Part shown: positions 1 through 7,505 of the stretch, one piece after another
Numbering within the stretch: the first letter of the stretch is position 1
How the letters are laid out: each line of letters begins with the position of its first letter
Made by a program: the position numbers and the translations under genes
Notes under the pieces: model-generated
Seen by the model: only the letters and a program-made list of their open reading frames with translations
Databases searched by the model: none
What the model was told of the DNA's origin: nothing
Assembly (NCBI RefSeq): GCF_018448885.1
Contig: NZ_RCWB01000008.1
Span: forward strand, 1 to 64,000
Direction: 5' to 3'
DNA: 64,000 nt
From: Photorhabdus caribbeanensis
Lineage (GTDB): Bacteria; Pseudomonadota; Gammaproteobacteria; Enterobacterales; Enterobacteriaceae

Positions 1-173
1 TCCGCGGTAAAAAAATGACAGCGTAAAATAGCCATCATTTAATACGTGGCGTTAGAGAGAACAATAGACCGCTTCCAGCTAAGTAGGATGGAGTGGAGAC
101 AAATAACAGAGAATTTCGCTCTCTAGGTATTATGACCACAAGAGCACGATATTTATCAGATGAATATGAAAAG

Positions 174-193
174 AATGTGATTAATGTCACATG
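174..193. promoter_or_regulatory. CRP/FNR-family type palindrome
   Basis: The bases read TGTGA, six bases, TCACA, an exact match to the core CRP half-sites, flanked by A/T. It lies in a non-coding stretch about 430 bases upstream of the terpene synthase and upstream of the broken antitoxin remnant. No intact gene starts just beside it, so the target is unclear. It could have driven a gene now lost. Confidence 0.45.
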
Positions 194-279
194 AAATGGC
201 TAATTAATCGCTATTAATTCCGATTTTTCATATTGAATTCTTTAATTAATCGCTCAATCGCTCCTTTTTTAATCGAAAA

Positions 280-455
280 ATTTAGGGTATATGGCAAACT
301 CCTATTGTTTCAAACCAGTTGCTTCACGTATTGCTTTAACATCAATTTTGGCAAAAGTGTGAATATGTTCCGGTTTTGGCGTCAGTTTACCTTTTTCAAT
401 TTTCACCATTATCTTTTGCGCTAGCTAGAAGATCAGCAAACAATTCATTTTTCAT
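280..455 (-). pseudogene. decayed NadS-family antitoxin
   Basis: Read on the minus strand from the ATG at 453-455, behind a GAGG ribosome site, the translation opens MKNELFADLLASA and then loses frame near 407-420. In the shifted frame it continues MVKIEKGKLTPKPEHIHTF and DVKAIREATGLKQ, the typical N-terminal half of NadS/HigA-like helix-turn-helix antitoxins that partner RelE-type toxins. An in-frame TAG at 302-304 falls where the helix-turn-helix should continue (EFAIY follows it). No RelE-like toxin is next to it. At least two inactivating changes are visible, so this is a remnant, not a working antitoxin. Confidence 0.6.
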
Positions 456-457
456 AA

Positions 458-624
458 ATACCTCAGTTGGAGCTGCCTCTTTACCGGTAATTTCGATAGT
501 AGTGCAAGCGTTGGCAGAAAACGAGTTAGTAAGATTGGTAAAAAATCCTATGTCCACCTATAACTTAATTGCTACTGAATCATCGTTTGTCAATAAATTA
601 CTTTATGGAGCTAATTATTTGTGA
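458..624 (+). pseudogene. coding remnant coupled to the terpene synthase
   Basis: An open frame ends in TGA at 622-624, overlapping the GTG start of the terpene synthase by three bases. Its last ~50 residues (including VVQALAENELVRLVKNP and ending KLLYGANYL) look like natural protein, while the part before about base 458 is the antisense of the NadS remnant and has no convincing start. I read it as the 3' end of a gene whose front was lost. I do not recognise the family. Terpene cyclases are known to sit beside family 2B encapsulin shell genes, so that is one candidate, but nothing here proves it. It could also be a chance open frame. Confidence 0.3.
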
Positions 625-1715
625 ATATCGTTAAAATTCCCCCTCTGCCTAATCCATTCCCATATATGTCACATCCATTAGTCAATGCGGGAGATCCGGA
701 AAATTGCGAAATTGAAGCAGCTACGCGTGAATATGCGGATCGCTTCCGTTTATACAGTAACGAAACACAGCGGCAGCGTTTATGGCAAATGGAAAGTGCA
801 CGGTTGGCGGGGTTAATGTATCCAAAGGGGAGTAAGGAACTGTTGCAAGTAGGTTCAGATTTCATAATGTGGGGTTTTGCTTATGATGACGAATACTGCG
901 ATGAAGGACCATTAAGCGTAAATCCTACCGCTTTTATCCATAATGCAGCTCAGCTACAGCGTGCTCTTGAATCTCCTGAATATCCCGTCAATAACGACCG
1001 TTACGCTAGGGCAATGCGTGACTTGTGTATTCGATTAAATCGCTATGCATCTCCTACTCTAGCAGGCCGTTTTTTTAAAGGGATGCGTACTTATATCATG
1101 ACTGAAATGTGGAAAGCGGTGGAGCCAAAACCTTTGCTTGATGATTATTTGGTGATGCGTATGTACGGTGGAGGAGCTTGGGCATATCCTGTGTTAAATC
1201 ACGTTATCGCAGGTATTAATATTAGTCAGGATGAGTTTGAAGATCGCCGAGTTTGTGCATTGTCAGAAATGATGGGTTGTCTGACAGCATGGGATTGTGA
1301 AGCCTATGCTTATGCAAAGGAACAACGGAGGGCGGTAGATGATAAGGAACATAATGTTATTAGTGTCATGTGTCGACAATATGGTTATACGGTTGAACAG
1401 AGCATGGAGCATTATTGGGAGCTGCGTTGGCGGGTAGTTAGCTTGTTCTTGCGGTTACAAAAGGAGGTATTGATTACCGCATCTCCTGAAGTTCGTGATT
1501 ACATTAATGGATTGACTGCCTATTACAGCGGTAGTTTGGTTTGGGGGCGTGATAATAAGCGTTATTGTTCCATCAGTGGTCTTTCCCAGGAAAGTGTATT
1601 TGAAGGTGGGCTAGTTACTGACATGATGCCGCCGGAAAGTTTCGAATCGCTAGGGCTTCCTTCCTTTGAGTGGTGGTGGGAATACGATCCGGCTCGTAAA
1701 ACTCATATGAATTAA
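621..1715 (+). CDS. class I terpene synthase, degenerate NSE motif
   Basis: 364 residues, about the length of bacterial class I terpene cyclases, which ionise a prenyl diphosphate with Mg2+ and cyclise it. The aspartate-rich metal motif DDEYCDE is at 89-95, the diphosphate-sensor Arg is probably R180 (VMRMYGGG), and the C-terminal Arg-Tyr pair is at 314-315. The second metal motif, aligned by its neighbours as AYAKEQRR, keeps E234 but has Cys and Ala where Asn (226) and Ser (230) are expected. The GTG start has GGAG 10 bases upstream and overlaps the stop of the preceding coding remnant, suggesting translational coupling. The product cannot be predicted; activity is uncertain because of the altered NSE triad. 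Confidence 0.75.
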   Translation: MNIVKIPPLPNPFPYMSHPLVNAGDPENCEIEAATREYADRFRLYSNETQRQRLWQMESARLAGLMYPKGSKELLQVGSDFIMWGFAYDDEYCDEGPLSVNPTAFIHNAAQLQRALESPEYPVNNDRYARAMRDLCIRLNRYASPTLAGRFFKGMRTYIMTEMWKAVEPKPLLDDYLVMRMYGGGAWAYPVLNHVIAGINISQDEFEDRRVCALSEMMGCLTAWDCEAYAYAKEQRRAVDDKEHNVISVMCRQYGYTVEQSMEHYWELRWRVVSLFLRLQKEVLITASPEVRDYINGLTAYYSGSLVWGRDNKRYCSISGLSQESVFEGGLVTDMMPPESFESLGLPSFEWWWEYDPARKTHMN

Positions 1716-1740
1716 CCTACGCTATTGGGATAACACCTGT

Positions 1741-1798
1741 CGGCTAAGTTGGGTACAGTAGATTCGAACCGTACTTGCACGGTGCAACCCAACTACCG
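1741..1798. repeat. nested inverted repeat
   Basis: Outer arms CGGCTAAGTTGGGT and ACCCAACTACCG pair with one small bulge. Inside lies a second short hairpin, ACCGT, six-base loop, ACGGT. It starts 26 bases after the terpene synthase stop and has no T-tract, so it is a weak candidate for a simple terminator. It may be an mRNA 3' structure or a repeated element. The stretch from here to 1940 holds no gene and should contain the promoter of the chaperone-effector pair. Confidence 0.5.
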
Positions 1799-1940
1799 AT
1801 AAGGCGCTATTTCGACGTCGATATAAAAAACTTCGCCCTAGGGATAAATCACGGCTTGCCAGTGATTGTTAACATGATCACACTTTCTATTGCGTGCGAA
1901 GCCCTTGGTCTGTAAGGGATAACGAGCGGAGAACATCATA

Positions 1941-2417
1941 GTGAAAGCATATCAACAGACAGTATCGGAATGGTTGCGCCTTGTGGGTGAGCGCCAAGGC
2001 GTGGCTTTGAGCATTGGCGGCGATGGTCACTGTACAGTGCCTTTCGGCCAAGGTGGAGAGTGCATCGTTGAAGTACCGGATAACGACGACGTTCAGGCAT
2101 TTTATCTCTATATTCCTTTGTTGCGATTGCCTGTAGATGAACCGGGCCAGTTGATGCTGACTCGGGCTGCCCTTGAGCTGAATATGTTCGGTCTTACCAC
2201 CGGCGGCAGTCAGATCAGTCTGGACAGTCGTACCAATTATCTGGTGTTGAGCTTCTCTGCATTGATCGAGATGTTCGACGAAACGGCATTTATGCAGACT
2301 CTGGGGGAGTTTCTCGATCTTGGGATCAGCTTGCAGTCTCAGTTTCAGGTGATCAGCACCCAGCAGAACGGAGCCGATGTGCCGCATCCATTACCAGGAT
2401 CAGCCATCGCATGTTAA
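1941..2417 (+). CDS. CesT-type type III secretion chaperone (putative)
   Basis: A small acidic protein of 158 residues. It shows the pattern of class I type III chaperones: an N-terminal helix, then alternating strands (ECIVEV, FYLYIPLLRLP), a helix with LTRAALELNMF, and a second strand region with LDSRTNYLVLSF followed by a long helix. These chaperones dimerise and bind the N-terminal segment of one effector in the cytoplasm, holding it ready for the needle apparatus. The start is GTG with CGGAG ten bases upstream. The next gene begins 36 bases downstream and looks like the partner effector. No secretion apparatus genes are in the window. The call rests on fold pattern and context. Confidence 0.65.
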   Translation: MKAYQQTVSEWLRLVGERQGVALSIGGDGHCTVPFGQGGECIVEVPDNDDVQAFYLYIPLLRLPVDEPGQLMLTRAALELNMFGLTTGGSQISLDSRTNYLVLSFSALIEMFDETAFMQTLGEFLDLGISLQSQFQVISTQQNGADVPHPLPGSAIAC

Positions 2418-2453
2418 GTGACCGTCATCTGAATAACCAAGGAGAATAATAAG

Positions 2454-3752
2454 ATGTCTATTCAAGGTATTGGGCACTCTCCCAGCGCCACGGCATTGGC
2501 GCCCCTTTCGAACGGAGAAGTACAGACACCATCTCGCAATAATAGTGTTCATCATCATCTTGCCTCCCATTACACCAGTACTGGACTTGGTACTCAGGTG
2601 TCGCCGGGCAAGGTGCTGACCACCACACTGAAATATCTGACATTGAGCGCCCCGGCTCGCAAGATTGGCACTGCCATACAGGGAGGGCATGATTCCCATG
2701 CGCAGAGCGCCAAAGGTAAGGCGCGTTACTGGACTGGAGCCATTATCAAGGGATTGGCTAATATCACGGGCGGCGCCAGTAGTGTAACGAGTGGTGCGAT
2801 TTCAGTTGGTGTTGCAGGCGTTAAAAACTTGGCGGAATCCACCGGGCGTTTGCTGGCATCTTCTGCCCTAGGGCTGGCTGGAGCGGGCGCGAAGGGAGTC
2901 TCGCATCTACCGCTTGGCGCGTCTGATCGTTTGCAGGCTGGAACGCGTGCTGAACAATTGCTGAATTCTGCCAAGGTGATCGCCAAACCCGCGTTTGTGG
3001 CTAAAGCAGAACAAGAGCCGTTGAATGCTGTGGGAGCTAAAGCAGTGATGGATGCGGCCCAATTGGCGAGAATCAGTTGCTCCAGTAGCTATCGGGATAT
3101 GCCCGCAGGTTACAGTCATGCCACTTTAGCTGATATCCCGTCCTCGATATTGGCTCGCCGGGAGGATGGCACTGGCGGAACCGGCAGTGAGTTAACCCTG
3201 CATGTTCGCCCCAGCAAGGGGGAGAATGATCCTTTAATCCTTGAGGGAGATAGCTGGTCTGCGCTCAAGGTTGCTGTCTACAAGCGTGACGACACTATGG
3301 TGCTCTCCTTCGTGGGTACTCAGCCGACCAAGCGTCCTGGCACGGTGAAGAGTGATGTCGGCGCAGCTTTGGGGATCAAGGACAGCGCGTTTCAGGATGC
3401 TGATCGCTTGGTCAAAGCCTTTACTAAACAATATGGCGGTAAGGTTGAGGTTCTGGGTCACTCCTTGGGCGGCGGGCTAGCGCAATATGCGGGCATCAAG
3501 CATGGGATCAAGGTCACTGCATTCAACAGCATGGGATTGCATGTAGGATTGCGAGATCGGTTGGCCGACAAGTTGGATAGTGCCAATGTCACCCACATCA
3601 ATACCAGTAGCGATCCGCTGAGTCAGAAGGCCGAACATGGTATTTGGGGCTTGGATGCCTCTTCTCAGGTAGGCAAGCGTTATGTGATTGAGCATTCAGG
3701 CGGGCACCGTATGGAGTCAGTGACCGCAGGTTTGGAAGCTTTACTGGCTTAA
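2454..3752 (+). CDS. putative type III effector with class 3 lipase fold
   Basis: 432 residues. The N-terminal ~75 residues are rich in Ser, Thr and small residues with no Sec signal peptide, as in type III effectors. A glycine/alanine-rich stretch (about 95-160) follows. The C-terminal half carries an alpha/beta hydrolase of the lipase class 3 kind: the nucleophile elbow GHSLGGG puts Ser at 337, with Asp387 (SSDPLS) and His418 (GGHRM) as likely triad partners. Such a protein could attack host membrane lipids. Translation starts at ATG behind AAGGAG. It is co-transcribed with the chaperone-like gene just upstream. Substrate and secretion route are inferred, not shown. Confidence 0.6.
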   Translation: MSIQGIGHSPSATALAPLSNGEVQTPSRNNSVHHHLASHYTSTGLGTQVSPGKVLTTTLKYLTLSAPARKIGTAIQGGHDSHAQSAKGKARYWTGAIIKGLANITGGASSVTSGAISVGVAGVKNLAESTGRLLASSALGLAGAGAKGVSHLPLGASDRLQAGTRAEQLLNSAKVIAKPAFVAKAEQEPLNAVGAKAVMDAAQLARISCSSSYRDMPAGYSHATLADIPSSILARREDGTGGTGSELTLHVRPSKGENDPLILEGDSWSALKVAVYKRDDTMVLSFVGTQPTKRPGTVKSDVGAALGIKDSAFQDADRLVKAFTKQYGGKVEVLGHSLGGGLAQYAGIKHGIKVTAFNSMGLHVGLRDRLADKLDSANVTHINTSSDPLSQKAEHGIWGLDASSQVGKRYVIEHSGGHRMESVTAGLEALLA

Positions 3753-3769
3753 CGACTCGATATGTCAAG

Positions 3770-3795
3770 ACAGCGCCTCCTGCGGGAGGCGCTGC
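3770..3795. terminator. hairpin between convergent genes
   Basis: A near-perfect stem, AGCGCCTCC paired with GGGAGGCGCT around a TGC loop, lies between the effector and the convergent ampC gene. There is no clear T-run on either side, so it may end transcription weakly in both directions. Confidence 0.6.
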
Positions 3796-3841
3796 CAACA
3801 GACACGGTATTTAAAGACACAGTATTTAACGCAATTGTGCG

Positions 3842-4999
3842 CTATTTCAGCGCCTTGAGGATTTGCCAGGCTGCTTTGATGCGCGCCTCATTGGGGTAAT
3901 TTTTGTTGGCTAGCAGCACAATACCCATTTGTTCTTGCGGCACAAACGCGACATATGCTCCGAAGCCATTGGTGGAACCGGTTTTATTGATAAAAAGCGC
4001 ATCCGTTGGCGGCTCTGGCGGCGATAGTTCCGTAATTTTATTGGCTTGAAAAGCGAGTTGCGCCGAGTTGCCGCTCAGTACCTGCTCAAGGGTGACAGGC
4101 CAGTGATAAAGCTCCCAGCCCAGCCCTTGCGTCATCTCACCCACCCGGTAATAACCGGTATGGGTTGCTCGAATAGCCTGTGCTAGCTTACTGTCGCCTA
4201 CGCGGGAAGGATCAATATTTGCATCAACGAAGCCGATCAGTTCCTGTGCACTGGTTTTCAGGCCATAGGCTTCCTCATCCAGCACGCCGGGATTTATGCG
4301 AATCGGTTTATTCTCCTTTGAATAACCCAATGCATAATTTTTCATCTCCTGCTCGGGGACGTTAAACCAGGTATGGTGCAGGCCAAGCGGTGAAAGGATC
4401 TGGTTTTTCACCAGTATTGAGTAAGGTTTTTTAAGGCTTTGGGCAGCGATATAACCCGCCAGGCCAATGCTGGGATTGGAGTATTGGCGGTAGGTTCCGG
4501 GTGTGTATTTTGGCTGCCAATGCTGAAACCAGTCCACCATTTTGCTATTGCTGTCGATCTCATCAGGGAATTGTAACGGCAGGCCGCCCGCGGTGTAGGT
4601 GGCAATATTCAGCATGTTTATGTTGTCAAAGGCGCTGCCTGCAAGCGGTTGAAAATGCTGGCTGGCTTTATCGGAGAAGGAAATGGCTCCCGTCACCTGC
4701 GCCCAAGAAATCAGGCTGCCGGTAAAGGTTTTGCTGACCGAGCCTAATTCAAAGATTGTCTCTTTAGTGACCGGCGCATTGTTCTCTTTTGATGCGTCAC
4801 CGTATTGATAGAAAAAATGTTGACCGCGGAAAGTCACCGCAATCGCCATTCCTGGAATGTCATATTCCTGCATCAGGGAGTGTATGGTCTTATCAACAGT
4901 ATTTGTCAGACGGGTCTGATCGGGGGTATTCGAGGCTTGAGCGCCGAGAGAAGCGGCAAGCAGCAGCCCGCCAGTCAGCACCGAAAATCGTTTTGTCAT
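3842..4999 (-). CDS. ampC: class C beta-lactamase AmpC
   Basis: Periplasmic serine beta-lactamase that hydrolyses cephalosporins and penicillins. A Sec signal peptide (MTKRFSVLTGGLLLAASLG...AQAS) precedes about 365 mature residues, normal for the family. All three active-site motifs are present: SVSK at 87-90, YSN at 173-175 and KTG at 339-341. The neighbouring divergent gene is agaR, not the LysR-type regulator ampR that usually accompanies inducible ampC, so expression is probably not under a linked AmpR. A CRP-like palindrome lies 66-93 bases upstream of the start. Confidence 0.93.
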   Translation of the reverse strand: MTKRFSVLTGGLLLAASLGAQASNTPDQTRLTNTVDKTIHSLMQEYDIPGMAIAVTFRGQHFFYQYGDASKENNAPVTKETIFELGSVSKTFTGSLISWAQVTGAISFSDKASQHFQPLAGSAFDNINMLNIATYTAGGLPLQFPDEIDSNSKMVDWFQHWQPKYTPGTYRQYSNPSIGLAGYIAAQSLKKPYSILVKNQILSPLGLHHTWFNVPEQEMKNYALGYSKENKPIRINPGVLDEEAYGLKTSAQELIGFVDANIDPSRVGDSKLAQAIRATHTGYYRVGEMTQGLGWELYHWPVTLEQVLSGNSAQLAFQANKITELSPPEPPTDALFINKTGSTNGFGAYVAFVPQEQMGIVLLANKNYPNEARIKAAWQILKALK

Positions 5000-5064
5000 T
5001 TGTGGCGTGTCCTTAATTACAGTGAGAGCTTTCAGTCCTGGATTTTATCAGGATTTGTACACCC

Positions 5065-5092
5065 AATCACAAAATTTGTGATCCTTATCACC
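5065..5092. promoter_or_regulatory. palindrome and CRP-like site upstream of ampC
   Basis: ATCACAAAATTTGTGAT is palindromic apart from its central base. It overlaps TGTGA, six bases, TCACC (5077-5092), one base off the CRP core. The position fits control of ampC on the minus strand, and the same interval could influence the divergent aga operon. Confidence 0.45.
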
Positions 5093-5132
5093 TGACAAAA
5101 TAAAACTTTGTGGTTGCTGATTGAAAACCAAG

Positions 5133-5317
5133 CGCTTTCGTTTCTTTATATCAATTGTTATCCAAAATGTGGATAAAAACTGATTTTTGGGTAACTAGTC
5201 AGTAACCAAGAAATCTAATATTTCCTTTCGTTTTGTTTCCAATCGAAACCTTTTATGCCGATTTTTGTCTATATAATAGACTGTAATAGCGATCACAATT
5301 TCGTTTGGTTGCTTTTG
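5133..5317. promoter_or_regulatory. three AgaR-like operators before agaR
   Basis: Three copies of a TTTCGTTT-centred motif occur between ampC and agaR: CTTTCGTTTCTTT near 5134, CTTTCGTTTTGTTTCC near 5225 and ATTTCGTTTGGTTGCTTTT near 5299. They resemble the pyrimidine-rich AgaR operator of E. coli as I remember it. Their spacing suggests AgaR autoregulation and control of the whole operon. Confidence 0.5.
5282..5297. promoter_or_regulatory. CRP-like site before agaR
   Basis: TGTAA, six bases, TCACA differs from the CRP core in one base and directly abuts the third AgaR-like operator. Catabolite control of an amino-sugar operon would fit. Confidence 0.45.
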
Positions 5318-5400
5318 CTGTAATTAAATCGAAAGAGAGGGAAAGCAATTCATCACAGGCGGCATAAATTTGTCGCTGAAAATCTGAGGGGTATAACGGA

Positions 5401-6174
5401 ATGGCTGTGGATACCTTAAAAAGACGTGAACAGATTATCGACTTGTTGTGTCATGAAGGCAGTGTGCGTGTTGAGCATCTGAGCACCCATTTTGGGGTTT
5501 CCAGCGTCACTATCCGTAATGACCTGCGTTATCTGGAACAAAAAGGTTGTGCATTGCGTTCCTATGGCGGCGCTATGTTGAATCAGCAATTCGCCTTTGA
5601 TCGCCCCTTGCAAGATAAAGGCCGGATCAATCGTGATGTGAAATCGCGTATTGCGGCCAAGGCAGCACAGTTTGTTCAGGATGGTGATGCCCTGATCCTT
5701 GATTCCGGCTCGACTACCACGCAAATCGCGCCATTTCTTAAAGAGCGGCGTGATCTGGTGGTCATGACTAACGCGTTGAATATCGCCTATGAACTGGCGG
5801 GGTTTGACCGGATGGAGGTGATGGTGCTTGGCGGGAGTGTGCGTCAGAACTCCTACTCGCTCTATGGTCCGGCGGCGGAACAGCAATTGCGTCAATATCG
5901 CTTTGACACCCTATTTCTTGGCGTTGATGGTTTTGATCTGGAAGCAGGGATAACCACGCCGCACCCCGGTGAAGCCCACCTTAATCGCGTGATGTGTGAG
6001 GTGGCGCATGAAATTATCGCGGTGGCGGATGCCAGTAAATTTGGGCGCAGAAGTTTTTGCATGATCCGTCAAGCCGGACAGATTCATCGGCTGATTACTG
6101 ACAGTCGGATCCCCGATAACTACAGGCGGGCATTAATCGAACTCGGCGTGGATGTGATTATTGCCGACGAATAG
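5401..6174 (+). CDS. agaR: DeoR-family repressor AgaR
   Basis: 257 residues. An N-terminal winged helix-turn-helix (about 7-60, VRVEHLSTHFGVSSVTIRND) is followed by a DeoR-type sensor domain with the conserved DSGSTT segment. That domain binds a phosphorylated sugar and relieves repression. The family match and the following aga genes point to AgaR, the repressor of N-acetylgalactosamine and galactosamine use. The ATG has GAGGGG about ten bases upstream. It heads an operon of nine genes on the same strand. Confidence 0.88.
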   Translation: MAVDTLKRREQIIDLLCHEGSVRVEHLSTHFGVSSVTIRNDLRYLEQKGCALRSYGGAMLNQQFAFDRPLQDKGRINRDVKSRIAAKAAQFVQDGDALILDSGSTTTQIAPFLKERRDLVVMTNALNIAYELAGFDRMEVMVLGGSVRQNSYSLYGPAAEQQLRQYRFDTLFLGVDGFDLEAGITTPHPGEAHLNRVMCEVAHEIIAVADASKFGRRSFCMIRQAGQIHRLITDSRIPDNYRRALIELGVDVIIADE

Positions 6175-6209
6175 TTCTTACCGAAATTCTTGCCCGCATG
6201 GGAGACATC

Positions 6210-7505
6210 ATGCAGTCACTATTACAACTTATCCATCGTCACAAATCAGGTGAAGCAGTGGGGATTTATTCGGTCTGTTCCGCTCATCCCTGGGTATTGG
6301 AAAGCGCTTTGCGCGTCGCTAAAGAGCGTAAAACTTCGGTACTGATTGAAGCAACTTCTAATCAGGTCAATCAGTTTGGTGGTTACACCGGGATGCAACC
6401 GGCTCAATTCCGGGATGCGGTTTGGCAACAGGCTGATCGCATTGGTTTACCGCGTGATCGTATCTGGCTAGGAGGCGATCATCTTGGACCGAACGCCTGG
6501 CAAGATCTTCCCGCTGAGCAGGCAATGAAACTGGCTGAAACGTTGATACACGATTATGTGGCGGCGGGGTTCCGTAAAATACATCTCGATTGCTCGATGT
6601 CTTGTCTGGATGATCCAACACCGCTGGGTGACAACGAAGTTGCGGTACGTGCGGCTCGTTTGTGTCAGGTGGCTGAACGTTGCTGGCAGCAGGTGGGGGG
6701 AGAACCACCGGTTTATGTGATAGGCACCGAAGTGCCGGTACCGGGTGGAGCCAAAGAAGCATTAGAAGGAATGCAAATTACTACGCCTCAGGCCGCAGCC
6801 ACAACGTTGAATGTTCATCAACAAGCCTGGCGATTAGCTGAATTGGAACCGGTATGGCCGCGGGTGATTGCGCTGGTGGTGCAACCGGGGGTGGAGTTCG
6901 ATCACCATCATATCGAACATTATCAACCTGAACGTGCAGCGACACTAAGCCAATATATCGAATCTCAACCCTATTTAGTCTATGAAGCCCATTCCACTGA
7001 TTATCAAACAGCGCAAGCTTACCGTGAGTTGGTACGTGATCACTTTGCCATTCTGAAAGTCGGTCCGGCTTTGACTTTTGCTTTACGTGAGGCGCTGTTC
7101 GCACTCGATAAAATCGATAGTGAATGGAATGGGGAACAGGGCGCGGCTCATTTGTGCGCCACGTTGGAACAGGTCATGCTTGAGCAGCCGGAGCACTGGA
7201 ACCGTTATTACCACGGTACGCCGCACCAACAGTTTATTGATCGTCAATATAGTTTGAGTGATCGCATTCGTTACTATTGGCCGCATCCGCGAGTACAACA
7301 GGCAGTGAATACCTTGATGGATAACCTGCGTTGTCGCCCGGTTTCCCTGTCACTATTGAGTCAATACCTGCCTGAGCAGGCGCAGGCGGTTAATGCCGGA
7401 AGGTTGGATAATGACCCACACGCTTGGGTGTTGGATAAAATTCGTTCTGTGCTCTTGAGCTATGCGCAGGCTTGTGAGCCTGAGTTACAAGGGGTTTTAG
7501 TATGA
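6210..7505 (+). CDS. kbaZ: tagatose-bisphosphate aldolase accessory subunit KbaZ/AgaZ
   Basis: 431 residues of the GatZ/KbaZ family, the non-catalytic subunit that stabilises the class II tagatose-1,6-bisphosphate aldolase KbaY. Recognisable segments include GGDHLGPNAWQ, IHLDCSMSCLDD and GTEVPVPGGA. I start it at the ATG at 6210 because GGGAGA (6200-6205) sits correctly in front of it; the in-frame ATG at 6198 would place that ribosome site inside the gene. Its stop overlaps the agaS start by four bases. The catalytic partner kbaY is the eighth gene of the operon. Confidence 0.9.
   Translation: MQSLLQLIHRHKSGEAVGIYSVCSAHPWVLESALRVAKERKTSVLIEATSNQVNQFGGYTGMQPAQFRDAVWQQADRIGLPRDRIWLGGDHLGPNAWQDLPAEQAMKLAETLIHDYVAAGFRKIHLDCSMSCLDDPTPLGDNEVAVRAARLCQVAERCWQQVGGEPPVYVIGTEVPVPGGAKEALEGMQITTPQAAATTLNVHQQAWRLAELEPVWPRVIALVVQPGVEFDHHHIEHYQPERAATLSQYIESQPYLVYEAHSTDYQTAQAYRELVRDHFAILKVGPALTFALREALFALDKIDSEWNGEQGAAHLCATLEQVMLEQPEHWNRYYHGTPHQQFIDRQYSLSDRIRYYWPHPRVQQAVNTLMDNLRCRPVSLSLLSQYLPEQAQAVNAGRLDNDPHAWVLDKIRSVLLSYAQACEPELQGVLV

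Noticed and set aside
1747-1793. attC-like site (GTTGGGT and ACCCAAC)
   Set aside because: The boxes fit GTTRRRY and RYYYAAC, but their order is reversed compared with a real attC site, and no integron cassette layout is seen.
1887-2387. Minus-strand open frame of 166 codons
   Set aside because: It is the complement of the chaperone gene with no ribosome site or recognisable motif.
6198-6209. Earlier ATG for kbaZ
   Set aside because: The GGGAGA ribosome site lies at and after this ATG, so it serves the ATG at 6210.
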